From Candidatus Metaruminococcus caecorum (GTDB lineage: Bacteria; Bacillota; Clostridia; Oscillospirales; Ruminococcaceae), in NCBI GenBank assembly GCA_904420045.1, contig CAJFTY010000040.1, positions 1 through 64,000 of the forward strand: DNA of 64,000 bases, written 5' to 3'. This document shows positions 35,036 to 44,400 of this stretch, piece after piece. Every line of letters starts with the position of its first letter. Within the stretch, counting starts at the first letter, position 1. The position numbers and the translations under genes were made by a program. The notes under the pieces were generated by a model. The model saw nothing but the letters and a program-made list of their open reading frames with translations, made no database searches and was not told the DNA's origin.

Positions 35036-35980
35036 ATGGAGTATCCACTTAATCAAAGCCTGTGGCAGAACGTGTTCTGCGTGCCCGCCGCCGCGGTGGA
35101 CCGGTGCCTTGCCTCCGCGTCCGGCGACGAGGTCAAGGTGCTTTTGGCGGTGCTTCGCTGCCGGGAGGAAAGCGTGTCCTCCCGGCAGATCGCAAAGATT
35201 TCCGGCGTGCGGGAGGATGCGGTGGACGCGGCGGTGGCCTATTGGGTGGAGCAGAAAATTCTGCCCGCCCAGCTAATCGGGGCGGTTCCGCCGGCGGCGA
35301 TCAAACAAGAGACGAGAAAAACCGCAGTGTCCGCCCCGCAGCTCACCGCTGCGGAGATCGGCCAGATGGTCAAATCGGACTCGGAAATCGCCTTTTTGCT
35401 CCAAAGCGCCGAAGCACTGTACGGCAGGCCGGTGACCTCCACCGAGCAGCGGGGGTTGGTTTCCCTGCGGGAGTGGATGGGCATGCCGGTGGACGTCATC
35501 CTGATGGTGGTCAAATACTGCCTAGGGAACGGCAAGGGGAGCATCCGCTATATCGAAAAAACGGCGGCCTCCTGGTTCGACGAGGGGATCCGCACCCACG
35601 AGGCGGCGGAGGCGTATCTGCAAAGCCTGACCCAGCGGGCCCAGTCGGAAAATAAGATCAAGTCGCTGTTTGGCATCCGCAACCGGAACTTATCCACCAA
35701 TGAGAAGAGATATATCCAGCAGTGGGTGCGGGAGTACGGATACGGTTCCGATATGATTCGTCAGGCGTACGAAATCTCGGTGGACCGAATTGGTTCGCTG
35801 TCCTTTCCGTACATTAACAAGATTTTGGCCTCCTGGCACGAAAAAGGATACCGTACACCGGAAGAAGCCCGGCAGGAAAACGGGAAAAAGTCTTCTACCA
35901 GCAACGGCAACGGCTCATTCGATATCAACGAGTTTGAAGACATGGGGATATTTGAAATCCCGGATGTAAAGGGAGAATAA
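35036..35980 (+). CDS. DnaD-domain replication protein
   Basis: A 314-residue primosome-type protein. The N-terminal winged helix occupies about 25-85. Two DnaD/DnaB-like C-terminal domains lie near 120-200 and 215-285 (YIEKTAASWFDEGI and YINKILASWHEKGY, both with the YIEKI-like W pattern). It helps load the replicative helicase together with the next gene product. ATG 35036 follows AAAGGAGGTG; the open frame from 35006 has no ribosome site of its own. The DnaC-type gene follows after 3 bp. Confidence 0.93.
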   Translation: MEYPLNQSLWQNVFCVPAAAVDRCLASASGDEVKVLLAVLRCREESVSSRQIAKISGVREDAVDAAVAYWVEQKILPAQLIGAVPPAAIKQETRKTAVSAPQLTAAEIGQMVKSDSEIAFLLQSAEALYGRPVTSTEQRGLVSLREWMGMPVDVILMVVKYCLGNGKGSIRYIEKTAASWFDEGIRTHEAAEAYLQSLTQRAQSENKIKSLFGIRNRNLSTNEKRYIQQWVREYGYGSDMIRQAYEISVDRIGSLSFPYINKILASWHEKGYRTPEEARQENGKKSSTSNGNGSFDINEFEDMGIFEIPDVKGE

Positions 35981-35983
35981 CAC

Positions 35984-36982
35984 ATGGCAAGCCACAATGA
36001 AATCCACGCGCAGGCGATGCAGATTGTCACCGCCCGCGCACAAGAGGCAAAGCTTTCCGTCCGCCGCCGGGAGGAGGAAATTGCCGGCAAGCTGCCCCAA
36101 ATCGCCGCTTTGCGCAGGGAGCTTGCGGGCACCAGCATCCAGCTAACGAAAATCATCCTGTCAGGGCAGGGGAATGTCAAACAGCAGCTGGAAGAATTAA
36201 AGCAGCGCAACCTGTATGTGCAGAGCCGCATTGAGGAGCTTTTGCGGGAAAACGGATATCCGGCGGACTATCTGGGGCTGCATCCGGTTTGTCCGCTTTG
36301 CAAGGACACGGGATTTGTGGGCAATGAAAAGTGTACGTGTTTAAAGTCGTTGATGAAAGAGCTGTCCATCCAGAAGTTAAACGAGTGCTCCCCTTTGAAG
36401 CTGTCCAGCTTTGAGACCTTTGACCTGCGGTATTATCCGGCCCAAGGGGAGGGGGGAGCCTCTCCGCGGGAGATTATGGGAAAGATTTTTGATTACTGCG
36501 TGGATTACGCCGAGCGTTTTTCGCATCATTCCCCCAGTTTGATGCTCATGGGGAATACGGGCCTTGGCAAAACCCATCTGTCATTGGCCATCGCCAGGAG
36601 GGTGATCGATAAGGGGTTTACAGTGCTATATGGCTCCACCCAGGACTTTTTGCGCGCCGTCGAGAGCGAGCACTTTGGCCGCGCGCAGGAGGAAAACGAC
36701 ACTCTTTCCATGCTGTTGCAGGCGGATTTGCTGATTTTGGACGACCTGGGGGTGGAGTTTAACTCCGATTTTTATGTGTCCAGCGTGTACAATGTCATCA
36801 ACACCCGGTTGAACACCGAAAAGCCGACCATCATCAACTCCAATCTGACGGTGCAGGAGATGGAGAAAAAATATTCCCAGCGGATTGTTTCCCGGTTGTT
36901 TTCCAGCTATAACTGCCTGCGGTTTGCGGGAAAAGACATCCGGCTTTTGAAAAAGCGTGAGGCGGCTGCCGGCTCCCGTTAA
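35984..36982 (+). CDS. DnaC/DnaI-type helicase loader ATPase
   Basis: A 332-residue AAA+ protein. The N-terminal helical region to about 95 is followed by a possible zinc site CPLCKDTGFVGNEKCTC near residue 103. The AAA+ domain has Walker A MGNTGLGKTHL (about 188), Walker B LLILDDLGVE (about 248), sensor INSNLT and arginine finger region SRLFSSYNCLRF. It loads DnaB helicase during initiation or restart. It is co-transcribed with the DnaD gene. Confidence 0.93.
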   Translation: MASHNEIHAQAMQIVTARAQEAKLSVRRREEEIAGKLPQIAALRRELAGTSIQLTKIILSGQGNVKQQLEELKQRNLYVQSRIEELLRENGYPADYLGLHPVCPLCKDTGFVGNEKCTCLKSLMKELSIQKLNECSPLKLSSFETFDLRYYPAQGEGGASPREIMGKIFDYCVDYAERFSHHSPSLMLMGNTGLGKTHLSLAIARRVIDKGFTVLYGSTQDFLRAVESEHFGRAQEENDTLSMLLQADLLILDDLGVEFNSDFYVSSVYNVINTRLNTEKPTIINSNLTVQEMEKKYSQRIVSRLFSSYNCLRFAGKDIRLLKKREAAAGSR

Positions 36983-37056
36983 TGCTGGACGCAAGGTTGC
37001 TTTTTTCTTTCTACTACTGCGTGGAAGAAAAAAATCAGAAAAATAAAAAAATTGTC

Positions 37057-37085
37057 TTGACAATTGCTCGCAAATGCTGTAAAAT
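37057..37085 (+). promoter_or_regulatory. Promoter of the Ala-Val-Ala tRNA cluster
   Basis: Perfect TTGACA (37057-37062), 17-bp spacer, TAAAAT (37080-37085), 24 nt before the first tRNA. Confidence 0.85.
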
Positions 37086-37109
37086 TAATTTCAGCACTTG
37101 CGAAAAGAT

Positions 37110-37185
37110 GGGCCTGTGACGCAGCTGGGAGCGTGTCTCAATGGCATTGAGGAAGTCGAGGGTTCGAATCCCTTCAGGTCCACCA
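37110..37185 (+). tRNA. tRNA-Ala (GGC), atypical D arm
   Basis: A 76-nt cloverleaf. The acceptor GGGCCTG pairs with CAGGTCC, including the G3-U70 pair that marks tRNA-Ala. The anticodon is GGC, the T-loop is TTCGAAT, and CCA is encoded. The D arm is ACGC/GCGT with A at position 10 instead of the usual G, and position 9 is G. It still folds fully. Confidence 0.88.
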
Positions 37186-37189
37186 ATAT

Positions 37190-37266
37190 GGAGGCATAGC
37201 TCAGTTGGTTAGAGCGCTCGCTTCACATGCGAGAGGTCGTAGGTTCGAGTCCTACTGTCTCTACCA
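37190..37266 (+). tRNA. tRNA-Val (CAC)
   Basis: A 77-nt cloverleaf. The acceptor GGAGGCA pairs with TGTCTCT (two G-U pairs), the anticodon is CAC, which reads GTG, the T-loop is TTCGAGT, and CCA is encoded. It lies 4 nt after tRNA-Ala(GGC). Confidence 0.95.
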
Positions 37267-37310
37267 TTTTTTAGACGGGCTTCCTTTTCAGGACAGCGCG
37301 TCGTTTCTAT

Positions 37311-37386
37311 GGGGGCGTAGCTCAGCTGGGAGAGCGTACGGTTCGCATCCGTAAGGTCGAGAGTTCGATCCTCTTCGTCTCCACCA
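37311..37386 (+). tRNA. tRNA-Ala (CGC)
   Basis: A 76-nt cloverleaf. The acceptor GGGGGCG pairs with CGTCTCC with G3-U70, the anticodon is CGC, which reads GCG, the T-loop is TTCGATC, and CCA is encoded. Confidence 0.95.
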
Positions 37387-37392
37387 AATTAT

Positions 37393-37432
37393 CGAAGAAA
37401 GTCGGCTGCTGTAAAGCAGTCGACTTTCTTCG
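37393..37432 (+). terminator. Terminator of tRNA cluster
   Basis: A CGAAGAAAGTCG-type stem with a 6-nt loop, pairing with CGACTTTCTTCG, followed by TGTTT. Confidence 0.75.
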
Positions 37433-37503
37433 TGTTTATGGGTTATAATTGAATTAAATTTATTTGTAGCTTTGCTTTATCGGTGCAAAAAAGGAGAACG
37501 TCT

Positions 37504-37989
37504 ATGCGTACACTAGAAACCGAAAGGTTACTACTACGAGATTGGAATGAAACGGACATTGGCCGTTGTAGTCTATACGATGAGAATACAATTCGTTATT
37601 TATTATCAGCTCAAAACAACTATGCTGTCATATTAAAAAACAGTGGTGAAATTATTGGTTCAATCGGTCTAAATGAGGATGGGGAGCATAATGAACAGCG
37701 TCGTAATATAGGTATTGTATTATTAGAACAATACTGGAATAAAGGGATTATGTCTGAAGCTTTAGCTGCAACAATTCATATGGCACACGAAATAACGCCT
37801 TGCCTATCTTACATGCATATAGTAGGTGACTTGCGCAGTAAACATATCGCTAAAAAATTCGGATTTAAGTACATAAAAACGATTTGTTCTGAAGATGGTT
37901 GTGAAAAATTTATGTATTATATTTTAGAAACAGGGGGCACTCTTGCCCATGATAAAGCATCTTTTGTCGAACTCAATTGCGAGCGTTAA
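37504..37989 (+). CDS. GNAT-family N-acetyltransferase
   Basis: A 161-residue acetyltransferase. MRTLETERLLLRDWNETDI is the typical RimJ/RimL-like start, IGSIGLNEDGEHNEQRRNIG the middle strands, and YWNKGIMSEALAATIHMA the acetyl-CoA-binding helix. The substrate is unknown. ATG 37504 follows AAAAGGAG. The gene is visibly AT-rich compared with all its neighbours and sits just behind a tRNA cluster, which suggests horizontal acquisition. Confidence 0.85.
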   Translation: MRTLETERLLLRDWNETDIGRCSLYDENTIRYLLSAQNNYAVILKNSGEIIGSIGLNEDGEHNEQRRNIGIVLLEQYWNKGIMSEALAATIHMAHEITPCLSYMHIVGDLRSKHIAKKFGFKYIKTICSEDGCEKFMYYILETGGTLAHDKASFVELNCER

Positions 37990-38338
37990 AGCCTCCCTTG
38001 AAAACGGCAGAAGATATTTTTCATCTTACCTTTACAGATTAGAAGGCCGCAAGCTACGGTGTTTACTGGGGTTGCGGCCTTTTTCGACTTCTTTGGCAAT
38101 TTCTCATTTATTGTGTCTGATCGCAATCTCCCGAAAAGATACAATAGAGCTTTATGGCGCACCATATTGTACGCGATTGATCCTTTTAGCAGGAAAAAGA
38201 AGTGCAAAAAGATGCGGCGGTTGCTTCAATTCGTTAGCCCGACAACTTGCAAAAAACAGTTTACAAAACTGCATAGAATGTTTTTCCAATCCTTTGATTC
38301 CTCTTTACCTCTCCTTGATGGAAGCGGAGCTTTAGGGC
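37990..38338. other. AT-rich non-coding stretch after the acetyltransferase
   Basis: About 350 bases with the same low GC as the acetyltransferase and no convincing gene. The open frames 37986-38207 (minus) and 37943-38346 (plus) lack ribosome sites and familiar sequence. It holds one terminator (38043-38085). It may be the tail of an acquired segment. Confidence 0.5.
38043..38085 (+). terminator. Terminator after acetyltransferase
   Basis: AAGGCCGCAA pairs with TTGCGGCCTT across a 23-nt loop, followed by TTTTT. Confidence 0.75.
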
Positions 38339-38347
38339 TGATATAAT
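38339..38347 (+). promoter_or_regulatory. Extended -10 promoter of the large surface protein
   Basis: TGATATAAT is an extended -10 element, 55 nt upstream of the ATG; the best -35 (TTGATG, 38315) is too far away at 21 bp. Confidence 0.45.
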
Positions 38348-38402
38348 CAATCTCGTATGAACGAGGAAAAGTAAGCAGTTCCAGTCAATTGGAGGTAACA
38401 AC

Positions 38403-41400
38403 ATGAAAGCAAAACGGGCATGTCTAAGTTTTGTCTTAGCGCTGGCAGTGACGGCGGTGACAGTTCTGTCGCCGATGCAGTCGGTGCTCGCTCAGGGGCA
38501 AGGCGCAGGCGGATCCAACATCGAGGGCGATGGAAGCCCTGCATCCCCATATGTTTTGGACACACAAGAAGATCTGCTGTATATAACCGAGCAGATGAAT
38601 AAAGGCGACGGTGCATATGTGGGAAAAGCCTACGAACTGGGGAGCGATATCTCCATGACGGAGGATTTTCCCATGATTGACGAATTTACCGGCTCTTTGG
38701 ATGGTAAGGGACACAGCATTGAGGGAGTTGTCATGAAAGGCGTCCTGCCTGAGACCAATAAGGGCTCCTACCGCGCCGGATTTATTCGGAAAAACACCGG
38801 TACATTGGAAAACCTGACGTTAAAGAACATCACCCTCTCCTGTACGGGGGACAACGGCACTGCGGGAGGCCCCACCGCCGGCGGCCTGGTGGCTGAAAAT
38901 AACGGTACGATCACCCGGTGTTCGGTAACCGGCACCGTTAACGCCCCCACTTTTGAAATGGCGGCGGGAATTGCGGGAAAAAACGGCGATAAGAAAACGA
39001 TTTCCGACTGTTATTTTTCCGGCGACGTGACAGCAATGTACATGGCGGGCGGTATTGCCGGCTATGCGAAGGGAACCATCGAACGCTGTCTGGCAAAAGG
39101 AGATATGGTTACCACCAGCGACCATCCAACCGACGGCAGGCAGAATCAGCAGGGAAATGACGCCGCGATGATCGTCGCTTACCCAGGTTCTGGTAACGCC
39201 CTGACGGTGAAAAACTGTGTTGCCGCGGACGGCGTTATTACCCTAGCTTACCCGGACTATGCCATTGACGGCTATGTGGGCCGTATTGTGGGCTATACTG
39301 GAAACGGCGGTAAGATGGAAAACAACTACGGCGGCGTAGATATTCGCATTAAAAACCAGACTGTGACGAGCGGCAACGCCAATTCCCAGCACGGTTTGGA
39401 CAAAACCGACGCAGAGCTCAAAACCCAGAAAACCTACGAGGACTTGGGCTGGGATTTTGGCGAGGTCTGGGAGATGGACACAGAAACCGGATATCCGGCT
39501 CTGAAAAAGCCCAAGGAGGAGACCGGCGTCACCGCTTTGACCGGCGACGGAAGCGCCAGCAACCCGTTTTTAATTAACAATGAAGCGGAGTTTTTGTTCT
39601 GGATTGAGCAGTTAAACCAGCAAAACGGCGTGTATTCCAATGAAAAACAGTTCCGTTTGATGAACGACTTAACCCTGACCGAACCAATTGCCATGGTTGA
39701 ATCCTTTAATGGGGTGCTGGACGGCATGGGACATGCCATTCACGGTCTGAAAATTCGCGGCGCAGTACCGGACGCCAACAAGGGCGGCTACCGGGCGGCG
39801 ATGATTGTTAAAAACACCGGTACCATCTGCAATCTAACGCTGGCGGATGTAGAAATCTCCTGCACCGGAGACAACGGGAATTCCGCCGGTCCCGCCGCGG
39901 CCGCACTGGTTGCCGACAATGAGAGCGGCGGCATGGTGCAAAGCTGCGCGGTCACTGGAAAGGTGTCGGCTCCCGGGTTTGAAAAAGTCGCGGGAATCGT
40001 GGCGCAGAACAAGGGCGGTTCGGTACAGGACTGTTCTTTTGAAGGCGAGCTCACCGGAAAGTTTATGGGCGGCGGCATTGTGGCCTACAACAACTCCAAC
40101 AGCAGCATCCAGCGCTGTTTTGCAGACGCTGTCCTCACCCTGACCGCCACCGAGCAGGTCAGCGGAAAAAACAGCCAACAGGGCAACGACGGTGCGATGA
40201 TCTGCGCATATCCCAACACCGCCTATATCCAGGGAAATGTGGCCTACGGCGGTTCGATCAATTACGCCTATAACCAGCCGGACGCTAAAACCGAAGGGTA
40301 TTACGGACGGATCATCGGCTGCAACGATTTTGGAAAAACGCTGCGGGATAATCTGGCCAACGAAGCCATTGCCATCAACGGGAAAACAGTCAGCGGCACC
40401 TACACCGATCCCAACGGACAAAACACGCCGCTGGAGGCGCTCCAGAAGCAGAGCACCTACGAAGAACTGGGATGGGACTTTTCTTATACCTGGAAGATGG
40501 ATGAGACGAAAAAACACCCGGTGCTTCAATATGTGGATTCTTCCACCCGGCCGGACCGCATCACCGTGACCTTTAACGGCGACGCCAAAACCCGGAAGGC
40601 GTTTACCTGGTTTACCAGCACACCTGTGGAGCAGCCGGTGGTCAAAATCAGCGAAACCAAGGACTTTGACAAGACGATTGTGGTAAACGCTTCCCAGAAG
40701 GAACTATACGGCAGTGTGCAGTACCAGGCTTTGGCGGAAAACTTGACGCCTGATACCACCTACTATTATCAGGTGGGAGATCAAAAGACCGGTATTTTCA
40801 GCGGCACGGGAACATTTGTCACTGCAAAAGACAACGGCGCGTTTTCCTTTATCAGCTTGACGGATACCCAGTCCTATACCGACGGGGATGCGCAGGTGTC
40901 AGCCAACACACTGCAAAAAGCGCTGGCAACTGTGCCAGACGCGGCGTTTGTCATCCACGGCGGCGACGTGGTGGACGACGGCTCCAACGAGGGTATGTGG
41001 AAAAGCCTTTTGAATTTTTCCGCCGCCGGACTGACCAGCACCACCATCGCCCCAGCCGCCGGAAATCATGAAGCCACCGGCAACGCCTTTGTCAACCATT
41101 TTAACCTGGAGCTCAACGGTCCCACGGCGGGCGGAACCTATTATTCCTTCGATTACAGCAACGCCCATTTTGTGACCTTAAACACCAATGAGGACGCGGT
41201 GCAGAATCTTTCTCAGACCCAGCTAGACTGGCTGAAGGCGGATGTGACCAAAGCGCGGGAAAACGGAGCGGACTGGGTGATCCTCAATCTGCATAAGGGG
41301 CCGTACACCACCGCCAACCATTTGGACGACCAGGATATCAAGGCCATGCGCAAGGTGTTGGTTCCCCTGATCGACGAGCTGGACATCGACCTGGTTTTGC

Positions 41401-44400
41401 AGGGCCACGATCATATCCTGGCCCGCACCAAGGTGCTCAGCTACGACCAGAACGGGACGGAGTGCGCTTCTCCGGTGGAGACTACCAAGATCACGGAGAT
41501 GAAGGGCGGTAAGCGGATTGAATACGCCCTGAGCCCCGAGGGGACGATCTATTTCCTTCCCAACACGGCTGGTGTAAAGCACTATGACCAGGAACAAAAT
41601 CCCAGCGGCGTGGATATGGACGAGTATCTGGAGCTGTTTGACCGCTCGGAACAAGGCATCAAGAACAATTCCTCCGAAAAAAATGCCCAGTACTTTGCCG
41701 GCGTCACCATCGACGGTGGACAGCTGGAAGCGATGGTGTACCAAATTAAAGATCAATCGGTGCCCTACTCCTGGGAGGGGTTCGGCATTGACAAAGAAAT
41801 CAAGCCCATGATTGAGCAGATTGAAGCTCTGCCGGACAAAGACGCACTGGTTTTATCGGACAAAACCGCCGTCACTCAGGCCCGCAAGGCGTACAACGAG
41901 CTGACGGACGCTCAGAAGAACGCGGTTACAAACTACGATAAGCTCAAAGAACTGGAGCTGAGGCTTACGGAACTGGAGTCGGGCGGCGGAAAAGCTTCCC
42001 CCTGGTTTGACCATACGGCAGCGGCGCGCCAGATCATCTCGGTGCGCAACAGCCAAAGCGAGACCTTTTACAATGCGCCGGTACTGCTAAAACTCACCGG
42101 TATCCCAGCAGGGACAAAACAAGATACCCTGAAATTCTACACCATGAGCGGGTTAGCGATCCCCTATGAAATTGAAAGCTGGAATCCCGGCGGGGTCACC
42201 GCCGTGTGGGTGAGGCTGGAAGAACTTCCCGCCAAAGACGCTGTCAACCTGTGGGCGTATTACGGCGGAAAACCAGCTCAGAACGATCCCACCCAGGTGT
42301 GGAACGACAACTATGAACTGGTAGAGCATTTTAGCCAGAATTCCCAAAACGGGGAAAAGCGGACGGATTCCACCGGCAAACAGACGGGTACGGTGGAAGG
42401 AGACGGACTTTCTGCCGCAGCCGGGGAAACCGGCACCATGACTTCTTATTTTCACAACACAAAGATTGTTTACGGCGACGTGGGCAGCGGCTTGGATCAG
42501 GTGAGCGTGAGCACTGTTTACCAGGCAACGGCCGAGGACCTGCAAAATCAGCCGGAGGATAACGCCCCCTTCTTCGCCAAGGACGTTGCCGGAAGCGGCA
42601 GCAGCGACACCCTGTTTTTAGGACTCAATAAAACGGACAAACAGTTGGTGTCCCGCTATTCGGGGCTGTGGTATGAATCCAGCAGCACCCGGGCTCAGAC
42701 CACAGAGTCCAAGCTCGCCCTTCCTCAGGACGGCAAGCCGCACCTGGTCACCATGAGTTATGACGGTATGACCGTGACGGTGTTTGTGGACGGAGAAAAA
42801 CAGTATGAGTCCTTTGCGGAATACCGCACCACCCTTAGCGATCCGAAAACACCCTCCACCATCGGCGCGTATTCCAACACCGACGGCGTCAAAGCCTCTT
42901 ATCGGGGGACACTGGATGAAATCCAGTTGACCGGCTACCGCACCACGCCGGCATGGGAGGCCTTCCGATATGCAAACTACTTTGGCGACGCGGTCTCCTG
43001 CGGCAGTGTAGAGGATCAATCCCAGGATGGAACGGTGCTGCACATTTCCTATCCTGTGGACGGAGACGCCGCCCAGACCGGAATGGTGAAAGTAAGCGGC
43101 GTGGTCACCAAAGCCTGCACTCTGATCGCTGCTGTGGATGGCAAAACCATCGACTGCGGCAGTTCCGACGCCGGAGAGTTTTCCGTGCTGGTGCCGGTAG
43201 ACGCGCTCAACGAACAGAAAATTACCCTGAAGGCGAATGGGGCGGAGGATTCCGTCACCTTAAAGCTTTCCGACTCTAAAGCACCCAATATGCCAGTGCT
43301 GTCGGACTCCTCCAAGGACGGCGTGGTGACCGGGGATTCCGCTACGCTCAAAGCGGAATTCACCTCCGATGTGGGCGAGGAAGTTTCGGTGCAGTTTTAT
43401 CAGAACCAAGCCATTGGGTTAAGCGATCAGAACACCGTGGTCCGGTATGGGACAACAGCCGACCGGCTGCCCGACAGGATCAAGCCTACTGATGGCAAGC
43501 AAAGCGGGACTCTGTTTGGCACCACCTCCGGTCAGGGAGAAAACCCCTATCAAATTTATGAGATCACTCTGACCGAACAGCAGCAAAGGGCGAAGAACTT
43601 CCACCTAGTCTGGAACGGATTTGCCGAGCGGGAAGTCACGGCCTATGTGTACAACACCGCCGAAAACAGCTGGAAAGAGGTGGGCTCCGCCTACGATCAG
43701 GACGCAAAATCGGTCTCCATCGACCTGAACATCCCAAACAAGAATGTTGTAAACGGCGGCAAGCTCACCCTGCTTTTCTGGAGGGGGATGACCCAGGACA
43801 TCCAAGGGCGCGACTCCTATCGTCCCGAAGAGGGCCAGTTTGACTTTGGCATGGTGGTGGTTCCGGACTCTCAGCTATACACTCAGTCCTATCCGGAAAA
43901 GATGACGAATCAGTTCCAGTGGATTGTGGACACCGCTAAGCAGAACAAGACCAAGATGGTGCTTCATGTGGGCGATGTGGTCAACCGGCCTTATTTAAAC
44001 CAGACGTTTCAGTGGCAGGCGGCTTCTGCTGCCTTTGGACTGCTGGAGCAGGCGAAGATCCCCTATGGAATTGCCTGGGGCAACCATGACTACGACAATG
44101 AAACCAACAACCGGATTCGTTACAATCAGTTCTTCCCTGTAACCCGCCTGCAGCAGTCGGCGGGGGAGATGTGGGGCGGCTCGTTCGGCATCGATGCCCA
44201 AAAGCCCATCGACGACGCGTATTATGTAATGGAAGAACACGGCGCAAAGCTTTTGATTATGAGCATTTCCTACTGGCAGACCAGCGAGGATTTGGACTGG
44301 GCGGCCAAGGTGATCGAGGAGCACCCGGATCACTCGGTCATCATCTTTACCCACAACTACATTGACTTAAATAAAGTCTCCAACACCGACATGCTTAACA

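Noticed and set aside
37943..38346. Overlapping frames after the acetyltransferase (130, 95 and 73 codons)
   Set aside because: They overlap a terminator, lack ribosome sites and show no conserved pattern.
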